A stretch of DNA of 64,000 nucleotides from Azoarcus sp. KH32C (GCF_000349945.1 NC_020516.1:2542001-2606000); one strand, 5' to 3'; positions 53,183 to 62,139 are shown, counted from the first letter of the stretch. The notes: generated from the letters alone by a model not told the origin. Made by a program: numbers and translations.

Positions 53183-53231
53183 GAAGAAGCCGGGAAGCAA
53201 ATATTCCCAGCCCCCAACAGGAGACATCAAG

Positions 53232-54611
53232 ATGAATCGCCGCATTCAACCCCTCGCCACGGCCATCGCGATAGCCTGCGCCGGTTCGGCCTTTGCCGCC
53301 GCCACGCCGGAAGAGCTTTCCCAGCTCGGCACCACGTTGACCCCCTGGGGCGCGACGAAGGCCGGCAACAAGGACGGGACGATCCCGGAATACACGCCTG
53401 GCGGGATCAAGCCGCCCGCCAGCTACGACCCGAAAAAGCCCCACGTCAGGCCCGACCCGTTTGCCAACGAAAAGCCCTTGTTCTCGATCACCGCGGCGAA
53501 CGTGGCGCAATACGCCGACAAGCTGTCCGCCGGCGTCCAGACGATGTTCAAGAAGTATCCGGGCTACCGCATGGACGTGTATCCCACGCACCGCACGGCA
53601 AACTATCCCCAGTACATCCTCGACAACGCGAAGAAGAATGCGGCCGGAGAATGCAAGACGACCGACGACGGCCTCCGCCTGCAAGGCTGCTACGCGGGCT
53701 GGCCCTTCCCCTTCCCCAAGACTGGTGCCGAGGTGATGTGGAATCGCCTGCTCAAGTTCGACGGGCACGCGATGATGACCAACGGCATGACCGGCACCCT
53801 GGTCGACACGGCGGGCAATCGCACGGTCACCGGCGTCGGCACGATGTGGATCCTGTATCCCATCATGGATCCGGCCAGGACCACCCCCATCGAGAGCAAG
53901 GAACTGTTCGAGACGCTGCGCATCGACTACAGCGACCCGGCGCGCAAGGCGGGCGAAAAACTGATCGTGCGCGACTCCATCGACCTGATCGACCCGGGTC
54001 GCCGCGCGTGGTCCTACCTGCCGGGGCAGCGGCGCGTCAAGCTCGCGCCCGACATCGCCTTCGACACCCCCAGTCCGACCGGCGGCGGGGCCAGCGTCGT
54101 CGATGAATCGGCGGTGTTCTACGGCTCCCTCGAGCGCTACGACTTCAAACTGGTCGGCAAGAAAGAGACATACATCCCCTACAACGCCTTCAAGATCAAC
54201 GACCCCGGCGTGTGTCCCAGCGAGGTCGCGATGAAAACCAAGAACTTCATCAATCCGGACTGCGTGCGCTGGGAACTGCACCGCACCTGGGTCGTCGAGG
54301 CCACGCTCAAGCCGGGCATGCGCCATGTCTACCCCAAGCGCACGATCTACTGGGATGAGGACCTCCCGGGGGTCGGCATCTCGGACAACTACGACTCCAG
54401 CGGCGCGATCTACCGCGTCAGCCACTCGCTGCCGATCGTGATGTACGAGACGCAAGGGCACCAGACCGACCAGTGGGTGACCTACGACCTGCAAACCGGG
54501 AACTACACGCGGCAGGAGGACACCACCGACAGCGGCGGCTGGGTGATGACGTCGCCCAAGCCCTTGTCCTTCTACAGCTCCGAGGCGCTCGCAGGGTCGG
54601 GCGTTCGCTAA
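53232..54611 (+). CDS. DUF1329 family periplasmic/outer-membrane protein
   Basis: A 459-residue protein with a clear signal peptide (cleavage after AFA near residue 22). The mature N-terminus ATPEELSQLGTTLTPWGATKAGNKDGTIPEYTPG (in two parts) and the late VYPKRTIYWDEDLPGVGISDN are typical of DUF1329. The family is thought to have a LolA/LolB-like fold and so may bind a hydrophobic ligand in the periplasm. It follows DUF1302 by 49 bases. Its biochemical role is unknown. Confidence 0.88.
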   Translation: MNRRIQPLATAIAIACAGSAFAAATPEELSQLGTTLTPWGATKAGNKDGTIPEYTPGGIKPPASYDPKKPHVRPDPFANEKPLFSITAANVAQYADKLSAGVQTMFKKYPGYRMDVYPTHRTANYPQYILDNAKKNAAGECKTTDDGLRLQGCYAGWPFPFPKTGAEVMWNRLLKFDGHAMMTNGMTGTLVDTAGNRTVTGVGTMWILYPIMDPARTTPIESKELFETLRIDYSDPARKAGEKLIVRDSIDLIDPGRRAWSYLPGQRRVKLAPDIAFDTPSPTGGGASVVDESAVFYGSLERYDFKLVGKKETYIPYNAFKINDPGVCPSEVAMKTKNFINPDCVRWELHRTWVVEATLKPGMRHVYPKRTIYWDEDLPGVGISDNYDSSGAIYRVSHSLPIVMYETQGHQTDQWVTYDLQTGNYTRQEDTTDSGGWVMTSPKPLSFYSSEALAGSGVR

Positions 54612-54614
54612 AGC

Positions 54615-54639
54615 GGCCGTGCCCCCTCGGGGGGCGGCC
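54615..54639. repeat. Intergenic hairpin with CCCCC-TC-GGGGG core
   Basis: A GCCCCC/GGGGGC stem flanked by GGCC on both sides, with loop TCG. It directly follows the DUF1329 stop and resembles the hairpin at 36974-36993. There is no T run. Confidence 0.5.
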
Positions 54640-54730
54640 ACGCAGCGACCGGAGCCCATACAAGGTGTTCCGGTGGTCGGTATTCGCGATGGGCCGCAGG
54701 GTGGCCGTCGCTGATGGAGGTCTGGGCAAC

Positions 54731-55816
54731 ATGATCCAGGAAACGAGGTTCTCGCAGCGCCGACCCCGGTCGGGGCTGCGCATGCTGGTGACAGGGCTGG
54801 CGCTCGCGATTTCCGTGGCAGCCCACGGGTTTGAGAATCCGCAGGACGTGACGGCCGTGCAGAGCGCACAGGTGGCGCGCAGTCCGCTGATCGCGGTGAC
54901 CACGGCAGGGCAGCGGCTCGTCGCGGTAGGGCTGCGCGGCATGATCGTGACGTCCGACGATGGCGGCGCGACGTGGACGCAGGCCGCGGTACCGGTCGGC
55001 AGCGATCTGGTCGGCGTCTCCTTCCCCACGCCCAACCAAGGCTGGGCGGTCGGCCACGGCGGGGTCGTGCTGCATAGCGAGGACGGGGGCCTGCACTGGA
55101 CCCGACAACTCGAGGGAAGGCAGGCGGCCGATCTCGCGGTGAAATATTTCAAGGCACAGCGCGCCGCGAATCCCGAAGCCGACGGACTCCTCGGTCGCGA
55201 ACAAAGCCTGATCGATGCCGGCGGCACCCAGCCTTTTCTCGATGTGCTCTTCGACAGCGAGACGAGCGGCTTCGTGGTCGGTGCCTTCAACCGGATCTAC
55301 CGTACCGGCGACGGGGGCAAGACCTGGGTGCCCTGGATGGATCGGGTCGACAATCCGCGGGAATTCCATCTCTATTCGATCACCAATGTCGCGGGACAGC
55401 TCTACCTGACCGGCGAGCAGGGCATGGTGTGGAAGCTCGACCGCGCCCGCGAGCGCTTCGTCGGCATCCAGACGCCTTACAACGGCACCCTGTTCGGCAT
55501 GGTGGGTGCCGGCGCGGACGATCTCCTGGTATTCGGCATGCGAGGCAGCCTGTTCCGCGGTTCGGCCGGCGGCACGCGCTGGGAACGGATCGACACCGGC
55601 AGCCCCGCGAGCATCGTCGGCGGAGCACTGTTGCCGGGCGGCCGGATCGTGCTCGCGAACCAGGCCGGCGGGGTCAGCGTTTCGGGCGATCGGGGCAAGG
55701 TCTTTTCCCCCGTCAAGGCGTCGGTCCCGATGCCGTACTTCGGCATCACGGCACTCGGCGGCGACCGCGTCGGTCTGGTGGGCAGCGAAGGCGTGCGGGT
55801 CGAGTCCATACGCTGA
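54731..55816 (+). CDS. YCF48/BNR-repeat beta-propeller protein, exported
   Basis: A 361-residue protein with a long basic N-terminus and a signal sequence (LRMLVTGLALAISVAAHG). The chosen ATG follows GGAGG. The mature part consists of sialidase/BNR-like repeats: SDDGGATWTQA, SEDGGLHWTRQ, TGDGGKTWVPW and SGDRGKVFSPV. This matches the Ycf48/Hcf136-type propeller, used elsewhere in membrane-protein assembly. In this gene order, between DUF1329 and MMPL genes, it probably acts as a periplasmic partner of the MMPL transporter. Confidence 0.85.
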   Translation: MIQETRFSQRRPRSGLRMLVTGLALAISVAAHGFENPQDVTAVQSAQVARSPLIAVTTAGQRLVAVGLRGMIVTSDDGGATWTQAAVPVGSDLVGVSFPTPNQGWAVGHGGVVLHSEDGGLHWTRQLEGRQAADLAVKYFKAQRAANPEADGLLGREQSLIDAGGTQPFLDVLFDSETSGFVVGAFNRIYRTGDGGKTWVPWMDRVDNPREFHLYSITNVAGQLYLTGEQGMVWKLDRARERFVGIQTPYNGTLFGMVGAGADDLLVFGMRGSLFRGSAGGTRWERIDTGSPASIVGGALLPGGRIVLANQAGGVSVSGDRGKVFSPVKASVPMPYFGITALGGDRVGLVGSEGVRVESIR

Positions 55817-55872
55817 GTCGCGCCCACGCATCGGCTCGGAAAATTACGTCAATCCCTGAGCGGACCAAAATA

Positions 55873-58413
55873 ATGGAAATCGGCAAGCAACAAATCATGG
55901 CGGTGATCGCCGACCCGAAGGATTTCGACAACCGGTCGGGAACCCTCCTCGAGCGACTGATCTTCAACCACCGCCTGCTTCTGGTCGCGTGCTGCGCGCT
56001 GCTGACGGCGTTCTTCGCGTTCCAGCTGAAGGACCTGGCAGTGGGCGCGAGCTTCGACAAGATGCTCCCGCACGGTCACCCCTACATCCAGAACTACCTC
56101 GACAACCGCAGCCAGCTGCGCGGCCTGGGCGATTCGGTGCGGGTCGCGGTGGAGAACACGAAGGGCGACATCTTCGACGCGGACTACCTCGCCACCCTGG
56201 CCCGGATCAACGACGAAATCTTCCTCTTGCCGGGCGTCGATCGGGCCTGGATGAAATCCTTGTTCACGCCCGTGGTGCGCTGGACCGAGGTCACCGAGGA
56301 GGGGTTCTCCGGCGGTCCGGTGATGCCCAACAACTACAATGGGAGCGCCAAGTCGATCGAGGACCTGCGCGTCAATATCGGCCGTGCGGGCGTGGTCGGC
56401 AGCCTGGTGTCCAACGACTACCGCTCGAGCATGATCGTCATCCCGCTGCTGGCGAAAGACGCCGAGGGGCGGCCGATCGACTATCGCGCCTTCTCCGAGG
56501 GGCTGGAGCAGATCCGCGCCAAGTACGCCGGTCCCGACGGCACGGTGAGGATGTACGCGATCGGCTTCGCCAAGCTGATCGGCGACCTGATCGACGGGCT
56601 CGACCTGGTGATGGGCTTCTTCGTCGTCGCCGCGGTGGTGGCGACCCTCATCATCTTCCTGTTCACCCGCTGCGTGCGCAGCACTGGGCTGGTGCTCGCC
56701 TGCTCGCTGGTGGCGGTGGTGTGGCAGCTGGGCACGGTCGTCACGCTGGGTCACGGCCTCGACCCGTTCTCGATCCTGGTGCCCTTCCTGGTGTTCGCCA
56801 TTGGCGTCTCGCATGGCGCGCAGAAGATGAACGGCATCATGCAGGACGTGGGCCGCGGCACGCACAAGTCGGTGGCGGCGCGTTACACCTTCCGCCGTCT
56901 CTTCCTCGCCGGGCTGACCGCGCTGCTCGCCGACGTGGTCGGCTTCGCGGTGCTGATGGTGATCGACATCCCGGTGATCCGCGAGCTGGCGCTGACCGCC
57001 AGCCTCGGGGTGGCGGTGCTGATCTTTACCAACCTTATCCTGCTGCCGGTGCTGTTGTCCTACGTGGGCGTCAGCGCCACGGCGGCCCGACGCAGCCTGA
57101 ACGAGGAGAACGAGGAATCCGGTGGCCGTGGGCTGGGCGCGCTGTGGGCGATGCTCGACCGCTTCACCGAACGCGGCTGGGCAGCCGGCGCCGTGGTGGT
57201 CGCGGTGGCGCTCGCCATCGTCGGCTACGGCTACAGCCTGAAGCTGCAGGTGGGCGACCTCGACGCCGGCGCGCCGGAACTGCGCGCCGACTCGCGCTAC
57301 AACCGGGACAACGCGTTCATCACTACCAACTTCGGCATCTCCAGCGACGTCTTCGCAGTGATGGTGAAGACGCCGCCGGACCGGTGTCGCTCCTTCGAGA
57401 CGCTCACCGAAACCGACCGACTGAGCTGGACGCTGGCCCAGCAGCCGGGCGTGCAGCGCACGGTCTCGCTCGCCGACACGGTGCGCACTTACACCGCCGG
57501 CGGTTTCGAGGGCAATCCGAAATGGCTCACGATCAGCGACAACCAGAGTCTCATCGATGCCCAGATCAACAACGCCTTGAGCTGGAACTCGGAGTTCCTC
57601 GACGCGCCTTGCTCCCTGATCCCGGTGCTGGCCTACCTGTCCGACCACAAGGCCGCGACGCTGGAGGGCGTGGTACGGGCGGCGAGCCGCTTCGCCGCCG
57701 AGCACGACACGGACGATCGCAAGTTCCTGCTCGCGGCCGGTAACGCCGGGGTGGACGCGGCGACCAACATCGTCGTGCGCGAGGCCAACCGCAACATGCT
57801 GTTGTACGTGTATGGCGCGGTGATCCTGCTGTGTGCGATCGCCTTCCGCTCGTGGCGGGCGGTGGTGGTCGCAGTATTGCCGCTCGTGCTCACCTCGATC
57901 CTCGCCGAGGCGCTGATGGTGTGGCTGGGCATCGGCGTCAAAGTGGCCACCCTGCCGGTGGTGGCGCTGGGCGTCGGCATCGGCGTGGATTACGCGCTCT
58001 ACCTGTTGAGCGTGCAGCTTGCCCATCAGCGCCAGGGCATGAGCCTGGCCCAGTCCTACCGGCGCGCAGTGGCCTTCACCGGCAAGGTGGTCGGCCTCAT
58101 CGGCGTGACGCTCGCCGCCGGCGTGGTGACCTGGGCTTGGTCGCCGATCAAGTTCCAGGCCGACATGGGGATCCTGCTCACCTTCATGTTCCTGTGGAAC
58201 ATGCTCGGCGCGCTGATCCTGATCCCGGCTCTGTCGCATTTCCTGCTGCGCGGCGAGACCCGGCCGGAGGTGGCGCCGATGGCCGGCAACGTGCCGCAGC
58301 AGGCCCCGCAGGCGGAGGCCGCCCTCGCAGCGCCGCTCGCGGACGAAGCCGTTGCCCGGCAAGAGGCGCGCCCGGAGCAGGGCGGCGGGCGGCTGGCCGA
58401 AGGATACCCGTGA
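55873..58413 (+). CDS. MMPL/RND-superfamily transporter
   Basis: An 846-residue membrane protein with the duplicated RND layout: one helix near residues 32-52, a large periplasmic loop, then five helices (about 215-400). The pattern is then repeated (helix near 450, loop, helices 640-790). AIGVSHGAQKMNG and GVGIGVDYALYLLS mark the two TM4 segments. The C-terminal 50 residues are Ala/Pro/Glu-rich. MMPL proteins move lipids and other hydrophobic compounds. With DUF1302, DUF1329 and YCF48 partners it forms a conserved but poorly described envelope system. Confidence 0.92.
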   Translation: MEIGKQQIMAVIADPKDFDNRSGTLLERLIFNHRLLLVACCALLTAFFAFQLKDLAVGASFDKMLPHGHPYIQNYLDNRSQLRGLGDSVRVAVENTKGDIFDADYLATLARINDEIFLLPGVDRAWMKSLFTPVVRWTEVTEEGFSGGPVMPNNYNGSAKSIEDLRVNIGRAGVVGSLVSNDYRSSMIVIPLLAKDAEGRPIDYRAFSEGLEQIRAKYAGPDGTVRMYAIGFAKLIGDLIDGLDLVMGFFVVAAVVATLIIFLFTRCVRSTGLVLACSLVAVVWQLGTVVTLGHGLDPFSILVPFLVFAIGVSHGAQKMNGIMQDVGRGTHKSVAARYTFRRLFLAGLTALLADVVGFAVLMVIDIPVIRELALTASLGVAVLIFTNLILLPVLLSYVGVSATAARRSLNEENEESGGRGLGALWAMLDRFTERGWAAGAVVVAVALAIVGYGYSLKLQVGDLDAGAPELRADSRYNRDNAFITTNFGISSDVFAVMVKTPPDRCRSFETLTETDRLSWTLAQQPGVQRTVSLADTVRTYTAGGFEGNPKWLTISDNQSLIDAQINNALSWNSEFLDAPCSLIPVLAYLSDHKAATLEGVVRAASRFAAEHDTDDRKFLLAAGNAGVDAATNIVVREANRNMLLYVYGAVILLCAIAFRSWRAVVVAVLPLVLTSILAEALMVWLGIGVKVATLPVVALGVGIGVDYALYLLSVQLAHQRQGMSLAQSYRRAVAFTGKVVGLIGVTLAAGVVTWAWSPIKFQADMGILLTFMFLWNMLGALILIPALSHFLLRGETRPEVAPMAGNVPQQAPQAEAALAAPLADEAVARQEARPEQGGGRLAEGYP

Positions 58414-58442
58414 TCGATCGGATTCCGGATGAATCCCGCCCC

Positions 58443-58502
58443 ATGAACGGTGCGGAGATCGTATTGGACAACGGCGCGTCGCTATTCGCGGCCGCCGGCT
58501 GA
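58443..58502 (+). pseudogene. C-terminal tail of a lost SDR gene
   Basis: A 19-codon stretch in the gap after the MMPL gene reads MNGAEIVLDNGASLFAAAG and stops. It matches the SDR C-terminal consensus (YMTGAE-VVDGG). There is no ribosome site and no SDR body in front of it. It lies just before an intact SDR gene, so it is probably what remains of a deleted neighbour. The assignment rests on one short motif. Confidence 0.4.
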
Positions 58503-58515
58503 AGAGGAGACAGGC

Positions 58516-59316
58516 ATGGGCAGACTGGAAGGCAAGGTGGCCGTCGTGATCGGCGCCGCCGGCCGCGACAACATGGGCCAGGCGATCGCGCGGCGCTTCG
58601 CCGCGGAAGGGGCGCGGGTCGTGGTCGCCGGGCGGCACGAGGCGGAGCTGGATCGCTTCGCCGCCAGCATTGGCGGCGCGGCCAGATGCTGCGACATCAC
58701 CCGCAAGGACGAGCTCACGGCGCTCGCGTCCTTCGCCCGCGATTGGGGCGGCCGCGTCGACATCTGCCTCAACGCCACCGGCTGGGGCCTTCTGAAGCCC
58801 TTCCTGGACACGACCGAGGAGGAGCTCGAGCGCATCTGCGCGCTGCAGTTCAAGGGCCCCTTCATGTTCTTCCAGGCCATGATCGAGGTCATGGGGCAGG
58901 GCGGCTCGCTGATCCAGATCAGCTCGGCCACCGCCACCATCATGCTCAACGACCATGCCGCGTACATGGGCACCAAGGCCGGCACCGACCACGTCATCCG
59001 CTGCGTCGCCAACGACTTCGGCGAACGCGGCATCCGCGCCAACTCGATCTCGCCGGGCCTCACCGACACGCCGATGACGGCCGGCGCCAAGGCCACCCCC
59101 GGTGTCTTCGAGAGCTTCCTGCCGTGCTACCCGCTGGGCCGCATCGGCACCCCGGACGACATCGCCGCCGCCGCCGTGTGGCTCGCCAGCGACGAGTGCT
59201 TCATGAGCGGGCAGAACCTGCAGGTGAACGGCGGCCTGACCCTGCGCCGTAATCCCTGGAACCACGAGATCGCCGCCGCCATCACCGCCGCGACCGCGCA
59301 GACCGCCGGCGCATGA
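58516..59316 (+). CDS. Short-chain dehydrogenase/reductase with atypical cofactor loop
   Basis: A 266-residue SDR. The glycine motif is stretched, VIGAAGRDNMGQAIARRFAAEG, recalling enoyl-reductase-type SDRs, and NNAG is replaced by NATGWG. The catalytic Ser-Tyr-Lys set is kept (SSATATIMLNDHAAYMGTK). The C-terminus has an extra 20-residue Ala/Thr-rich tail. The ribosome site AGAGGAGAC is strong. It is first in a rightward set with VOC, ThuA-like and another SDR gene. The substrate is unknown. Confidence 0.88.
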   Translation: MGRLEGKVAVVIGAAGRDNMGQAIARRFAAEGARVVVAGRHEAELDRFAASIGGAARCCDITRKDELTALASFARDWGGRVDICLNATGWGLLKPFLDTTEEELERICALQFKGPFMFFQAMIEVMGQGGSLIQISSATATIMLNDHAAYMGTKAGTDHVIRCVANDFGERGIRANSISPGLTDTPMTAGAKATPGVFESFLPCYPLGRIGTPDDIAAAAVWLASDECFMSGQNLQVNGGLTLRRNPWNHEIAAAITAATAQTAGA

Positions 59317-59335
59317 GCCGCAACAGGAGACAGAC

Positions 59336-59875
59336 ATGACCGACAAGGCGCTCATCGCCCGCCTGGGCCCCGTGATGCAGATGGCCTACGTGCCGCCGAA
59401 CCTCGACGCCGCGCTGCGCTACTGGACCGACACCATGGGGGTCGGCCCCTTCTACCGCCTGGAGCACATCGCGCTGGACAAGGCGAAGTACCGTGGCGAA
59501 GAAGTGCAGGTGGATTTCTCCGTGTGCATCGCCTACTGGGGCGACATCCAGATCGAGCTCATCGAGCAGCACGACGACGCGCCCTCCATCTACAAGCGCT
59601 GGCGCGACGAGGGCCGCGAAGGGCTGCACCACGTCTGCATCGTCGTCGACGACATCGCCCGCGCGCGCGAGGTGTGCCGCCAGGCTGGCGCCTCGGTGGA
59701 GCAGGAAGTCTGGGTCGCCGGCGGCGGGGAGGCGATCTACGTGGATGCCGGCGGCGGACCGGGGAGCCTGATCGAGATCATCCAGTTGCCGCAAGCCTCG
59801 CTCGACTTCTTCGCCTTCATGCGCGAGGAGGCGAAGCACTGGGACGGGCGCGATCCGGTCCGTAAGCTCGGCTGA
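59336..59875 (+). CDS. VOC-superfamily protein (glyoxalase/epimerase/dioxygenase fold)
   Basis: A 179-residue vicinal-oxygen-chelate protein with two beta-alpha-beta3 modules: MQMAYVPPNLDAALRYWTDT and LHHVCIVVDDIARAREVCRQAG. Potential metal ligands are the His of LHHVCIV and the Glu residues in IQIELIEQH and SLIEIIQL. The family includes methylmalonyl-CoA epimerase, glyoxalase I and extradiol dioxygenases. The sequence does not decide among them. It lies 19 bases after the SDR gene. Confidence 0.85.
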   Translation: MTDKALIARLGPVMQMAYVPPNLDAALRYWTDTMGVGPFYRLEHIALDKAKYRGEEVQVDFSVCIAYWGDIQIELIEQHDDAPSIYKRWRDEGREGLHHVCIVVDDIARAREVCRQAGASVEQEVWVAGGGEAIYVDAGGGPGSLIEIIQLPQASLDFFAFMREEAKHWDGRDPVRKLG

Positions 59876-59890
59876 GGCGGGAAGCATTTC

Positions 59891-60694
59891 ATGACCGACC
59901 TCTCCCAGACCGCCGCCGTGCCGCGCGGCCGCATCGATTGCGTGCTGGTCGCCTCCGGCAAGTACCACGACATCGACTTCGCGCGGCTGGAGCTGCTGAA
60001 GCTCCTCGGCGAGGACGAGCGCGTGCGGGTGCGCGTGTTCGAGGACTACGCCAACCTCGACGCGATCCGCAATGCCGACTTCCTCGTCACCTACACCTGC
60101 GACGTCATGCCCAGCCTCGAGCAGCAGGAGGCTCTGCGCGCGTGGGTGGCGGCCGGCGGGCGCTGGTACGCCCTGCACGGCACCAACTCGATCCTGCGTT
60201 TCCTCGACAACGGGCTGGTCGATTCGCCCGCTTGGGCACCGCATTGGATGGAAACGCTGGGCTCGCAGTTCATCGCCCACCCGCCGATCGCGCCCTACCG
60301 TGTCGACGTCGCCGACCCCGACCACGAGCTCACGCGCGGCATCGCGCCCTTCGAGACCAGCGACGAGCTCTATCTGTCGGACGTTCATGCCGATCTGCAC
60401 GTGCTGCTCGACACCGAGTTCGAGGGCGAGGCCAGCGGCTTCGTGCGCGCCAAATGGCGCCGCGCGCGCCACCCGGTGATGTACCTGCGGCCGCTGGGGC
60501 AGGGCGCGGTGCTCTACCTCACGCTGGGCCATTGCCGCGGCCACTACGACCTGCAGCCCCTGATGGAGTACTGGCCCAGCGTGGAGCGCTGCGCCTGGGA
60601 CCTGCCGGTGTTCTACGACTTGCTGCGGCGCGGACTCGCCTGGGCCAAGGCGTCCGCCGTCGAAACCACCACCCAAACCATTAAAGCGCCCTGA
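59891..60694 (+). CDS. ThuA-like glutamine-amidotransferase-fold protein
   Basis: A 267-residue ThuA-like protein. Seen are VLVASGKYHDIDFARLELLK, TYTCDVMPSLEQQEALRAWV, the segment GGRWYALHGTN and GQGAVLYLTLGHCRGHYD. The fold is that of class I amidotransferases without the catalytic Cys nucleophile. ThuA is linked to disaccharide use in rhizobia, but this relative occurs in CoA-type catabolic DNA. Its reaction is unknown. It lies 15 bases after the VOC gene. Confidence 0.85.
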   Translation: MTDLSQTAAVPRGRIDCVLVASGKYHDIDFARLELLKLLGEDERVRVRVFEDYANLDAIRNADFLVTYTCDVMPSLEQQEALRAWVAAGGRWYALHGTNSILRFLDNGLVDSPAWAPHWMETLGSQFIAHPPIAPYRVDVADPDHELTRGIAPFETSDELYLSDVHADLHVLLDTEFEGEASGFVRAKWRRARHPVMYLRPLGQGAVLYLTLGHCRGHYDLQPLMEYWPSVERCAWDLPVFYDLLRRGLAWAKASAVETTTQTIKAP

Positions 60695-60724
60695 GGCGCT
60701 GCGACCCCCAACAGGAGAAAGACC

Positions 60725-61483
60725 ATGGATCTCGGACTCAAAGGCAAGAAAGTCATCATCAACGGCGGCAGCCGCGGGCTGGGCCTTGCCGCGCTGGAAA
60801 TCTTCGCCGCGGAGGGCTGCGACATCGCCTTCTTCTCGCGCGACGCGAAGCGCGTCGATGCAACCATCAACAAGCTCAAGGCCGGCGGCGGCCAGGTCGT
60901 CGGCGACGCCTTCGACATGAACGACCTCGACGCCTACCAGGCGTGGCTGAAGGGCGCGGCCGAGAAACTGGGCGGCTGCGACATCTTCATCCACAACGCC
61001 AGCTCGTCGGGCGCCCAGGGCACCATGGACTGGGAGCTCACCTTCCGCCTCGACATGATGGGGGCGGTAAAGGGGTGCGAGACGCTGGAGCCGGCGCTTG
61101 AAGCCGCCGGCGGCGGATCGGTGATCCTGATGTCGAGCACCGCTGCGGTGGAAACCTTCATCTACCCGCAGGCTTTCAACGCCATCAAGGCGGCGATCCT
61201 CACCTACGGCAAGCAGCTCTCGCAGCTGTGGGCGCCGAAGAACATCCGCGTGAACATGGTCTCGCCGGGCCCCATCTCCTATCCCGGCGGCAACTGGGAA
61301 ACGATCAAGGGCGCGATGCCCGAGCTCTACGAGAAGACCCTCTCGGAGATGCCCCTGGGCCGCTTCGGCGCGCCGGAGGATGTGGCCCGCGCGGTCGTCT
61401 TCCTCTCCAGCCCGGCCGCCTCCTACATCACCGGGACCAACGTGGTCATCGACGGCGGCTACACCAAGCGCGTGCAGTTCTAG
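60725..61483 (+). CDS. SDR-family protein with Phe in place of the catalytic Tyr
   Basis: A 252-residue SDR fold: IINGGSRGLGLAALEIF is the cofactor loop and FIHNASSSG replaces NNAG. In the active-site region MSSTAAVETFIYPQAFNAIK, counting 13 residues from the catalytic Ser reaches F where Tyr is expected, followed by xxxK. So the YxxxK motif is FxxxK. A Tyr four residues earlier might substitute, as in enoyl-reductase-type SDRs, but the spacing differs. The C-terminus is normal (YITGTNVVIDGGYTKRV). Function is uncertain. Confidence 0.88.
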   Translation: MDLGLKGKKVIINGGSRGLGLAALEIFAAEGCDIAFFSRDAKRVDATINKLKAGGGQVVGDAFDMNDLDAYQAWLKGAAEKLGGCDIFIHNASSSGAQGTMDWELTFRLDMMGAVKGCETLEPALEAAGGGSVILMSSTAAVETFIYPQAFNAIKAAILTYGKQLSQLWAPKNIRVNMVSPGPISYPGGNWETIKGAMPELYEKTLSEMPLGRFGAPEDVARAVVFLSSPAASYITGTNVVIDGGYTKRVQF

Positions 61484-61545
61484 ACGCCGGTCCGGCGGAC
61501 GACCACCCCGGCCTCGCGCCGGAATCACCAACGAAGGAAATGGAT

Positions 61546-62139
61546 ATGACAAGACTGTCGAAATTGCCCGCGGAACAATGGGATGCCGATCTGCGGGACT
61601 TGACCCGAGCGGAGGAGGCGACGCCCCTCGAGCAGGGGCTCCTTCGCATCATGGCTCACGCGCCGGAATTGGCGAAGGCGCTGGTCGCCTTCGGCGGCAC
61701 GCTGTGGCGCAGCCACACCTTGCCGCGCCGCTTGCTGGAACTGGTTCGACTGCGCATCGCCTTTCATAACCAGTGCCGCAGTTGCATGGCCATTCGCTAC
61801 CAGTCGGCGGTCGACGATGGCCTGACGGAAGGCATGGTCTGTTCGCTCGAGAAGCCCCACGAGGCGCCCGATCTCAGCGCCGCCGAAAAGGTGGCGATCG
61901 CTTATGCCGACCTGTCCGCGAACGATCATTTCTCCATCGGCGACGAGACGTTTGCGGAGCTTCGCCAGCACTACACGGAAGCCGAAATCGTCGAGCTGGG
62001 CATGTTCATCGCGTATTTCATCGGCTACGGCCGCCTCGGCGCAGCATGGGACATGACCGAGGAATTGCCCCAAGGCTTCCAGGACAAGTCGGCGAACGCC
62101 GCACCCTGGGGGCAAGAGTCGGTACGGGTTCGCGGCTGA
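61546..62139 (+). CDS. Carboxymuconolactone-decarboxylase/AhpD-like protein
   Basis: A 197-residue AhpD-fold protein. The ATG at 61546 has AAGGAA six bases upstream; an ATG two codons earlier is too close to it. The CxxC motif is in NQCRSCMAIRYQSAVDDGL, but the usual histidine following CxxC is not at its normal place. SAAEKVAIAYAD is the second helix signature. Roles in the family range from peroxide defence to lactone decarboxylation. It is possibly involved in stress protection beside the oxygenases. Confidence 0.85.
   Translation: MTRLSKLPAEQWDADLRDLTRAEEATPLEQGLLRIMAHAPELAKALVAFGGTLWRSHTLPRRLLELVRLRIAFHNQCRSCMAIRYQSAVDDGLTEGMVCSLEKPHEAPDLSAAEKVAIAYADLSANDHFSIGDETFAELRQHYTEAEIVELGMFIAYFIGYGRLGAAWDMTEELPQGFQDKSANAAPWGQESVRVRG

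Noticed and set aside
55849..59355. 1168-codon open frame on the reverse strand over the MMPL and SDR genes
   Set aside because: It is complementary to the MMPL and SDR genes, with a low-complexity His/Arg/Gln/Val composition. It is a shadow of strong codon bias.
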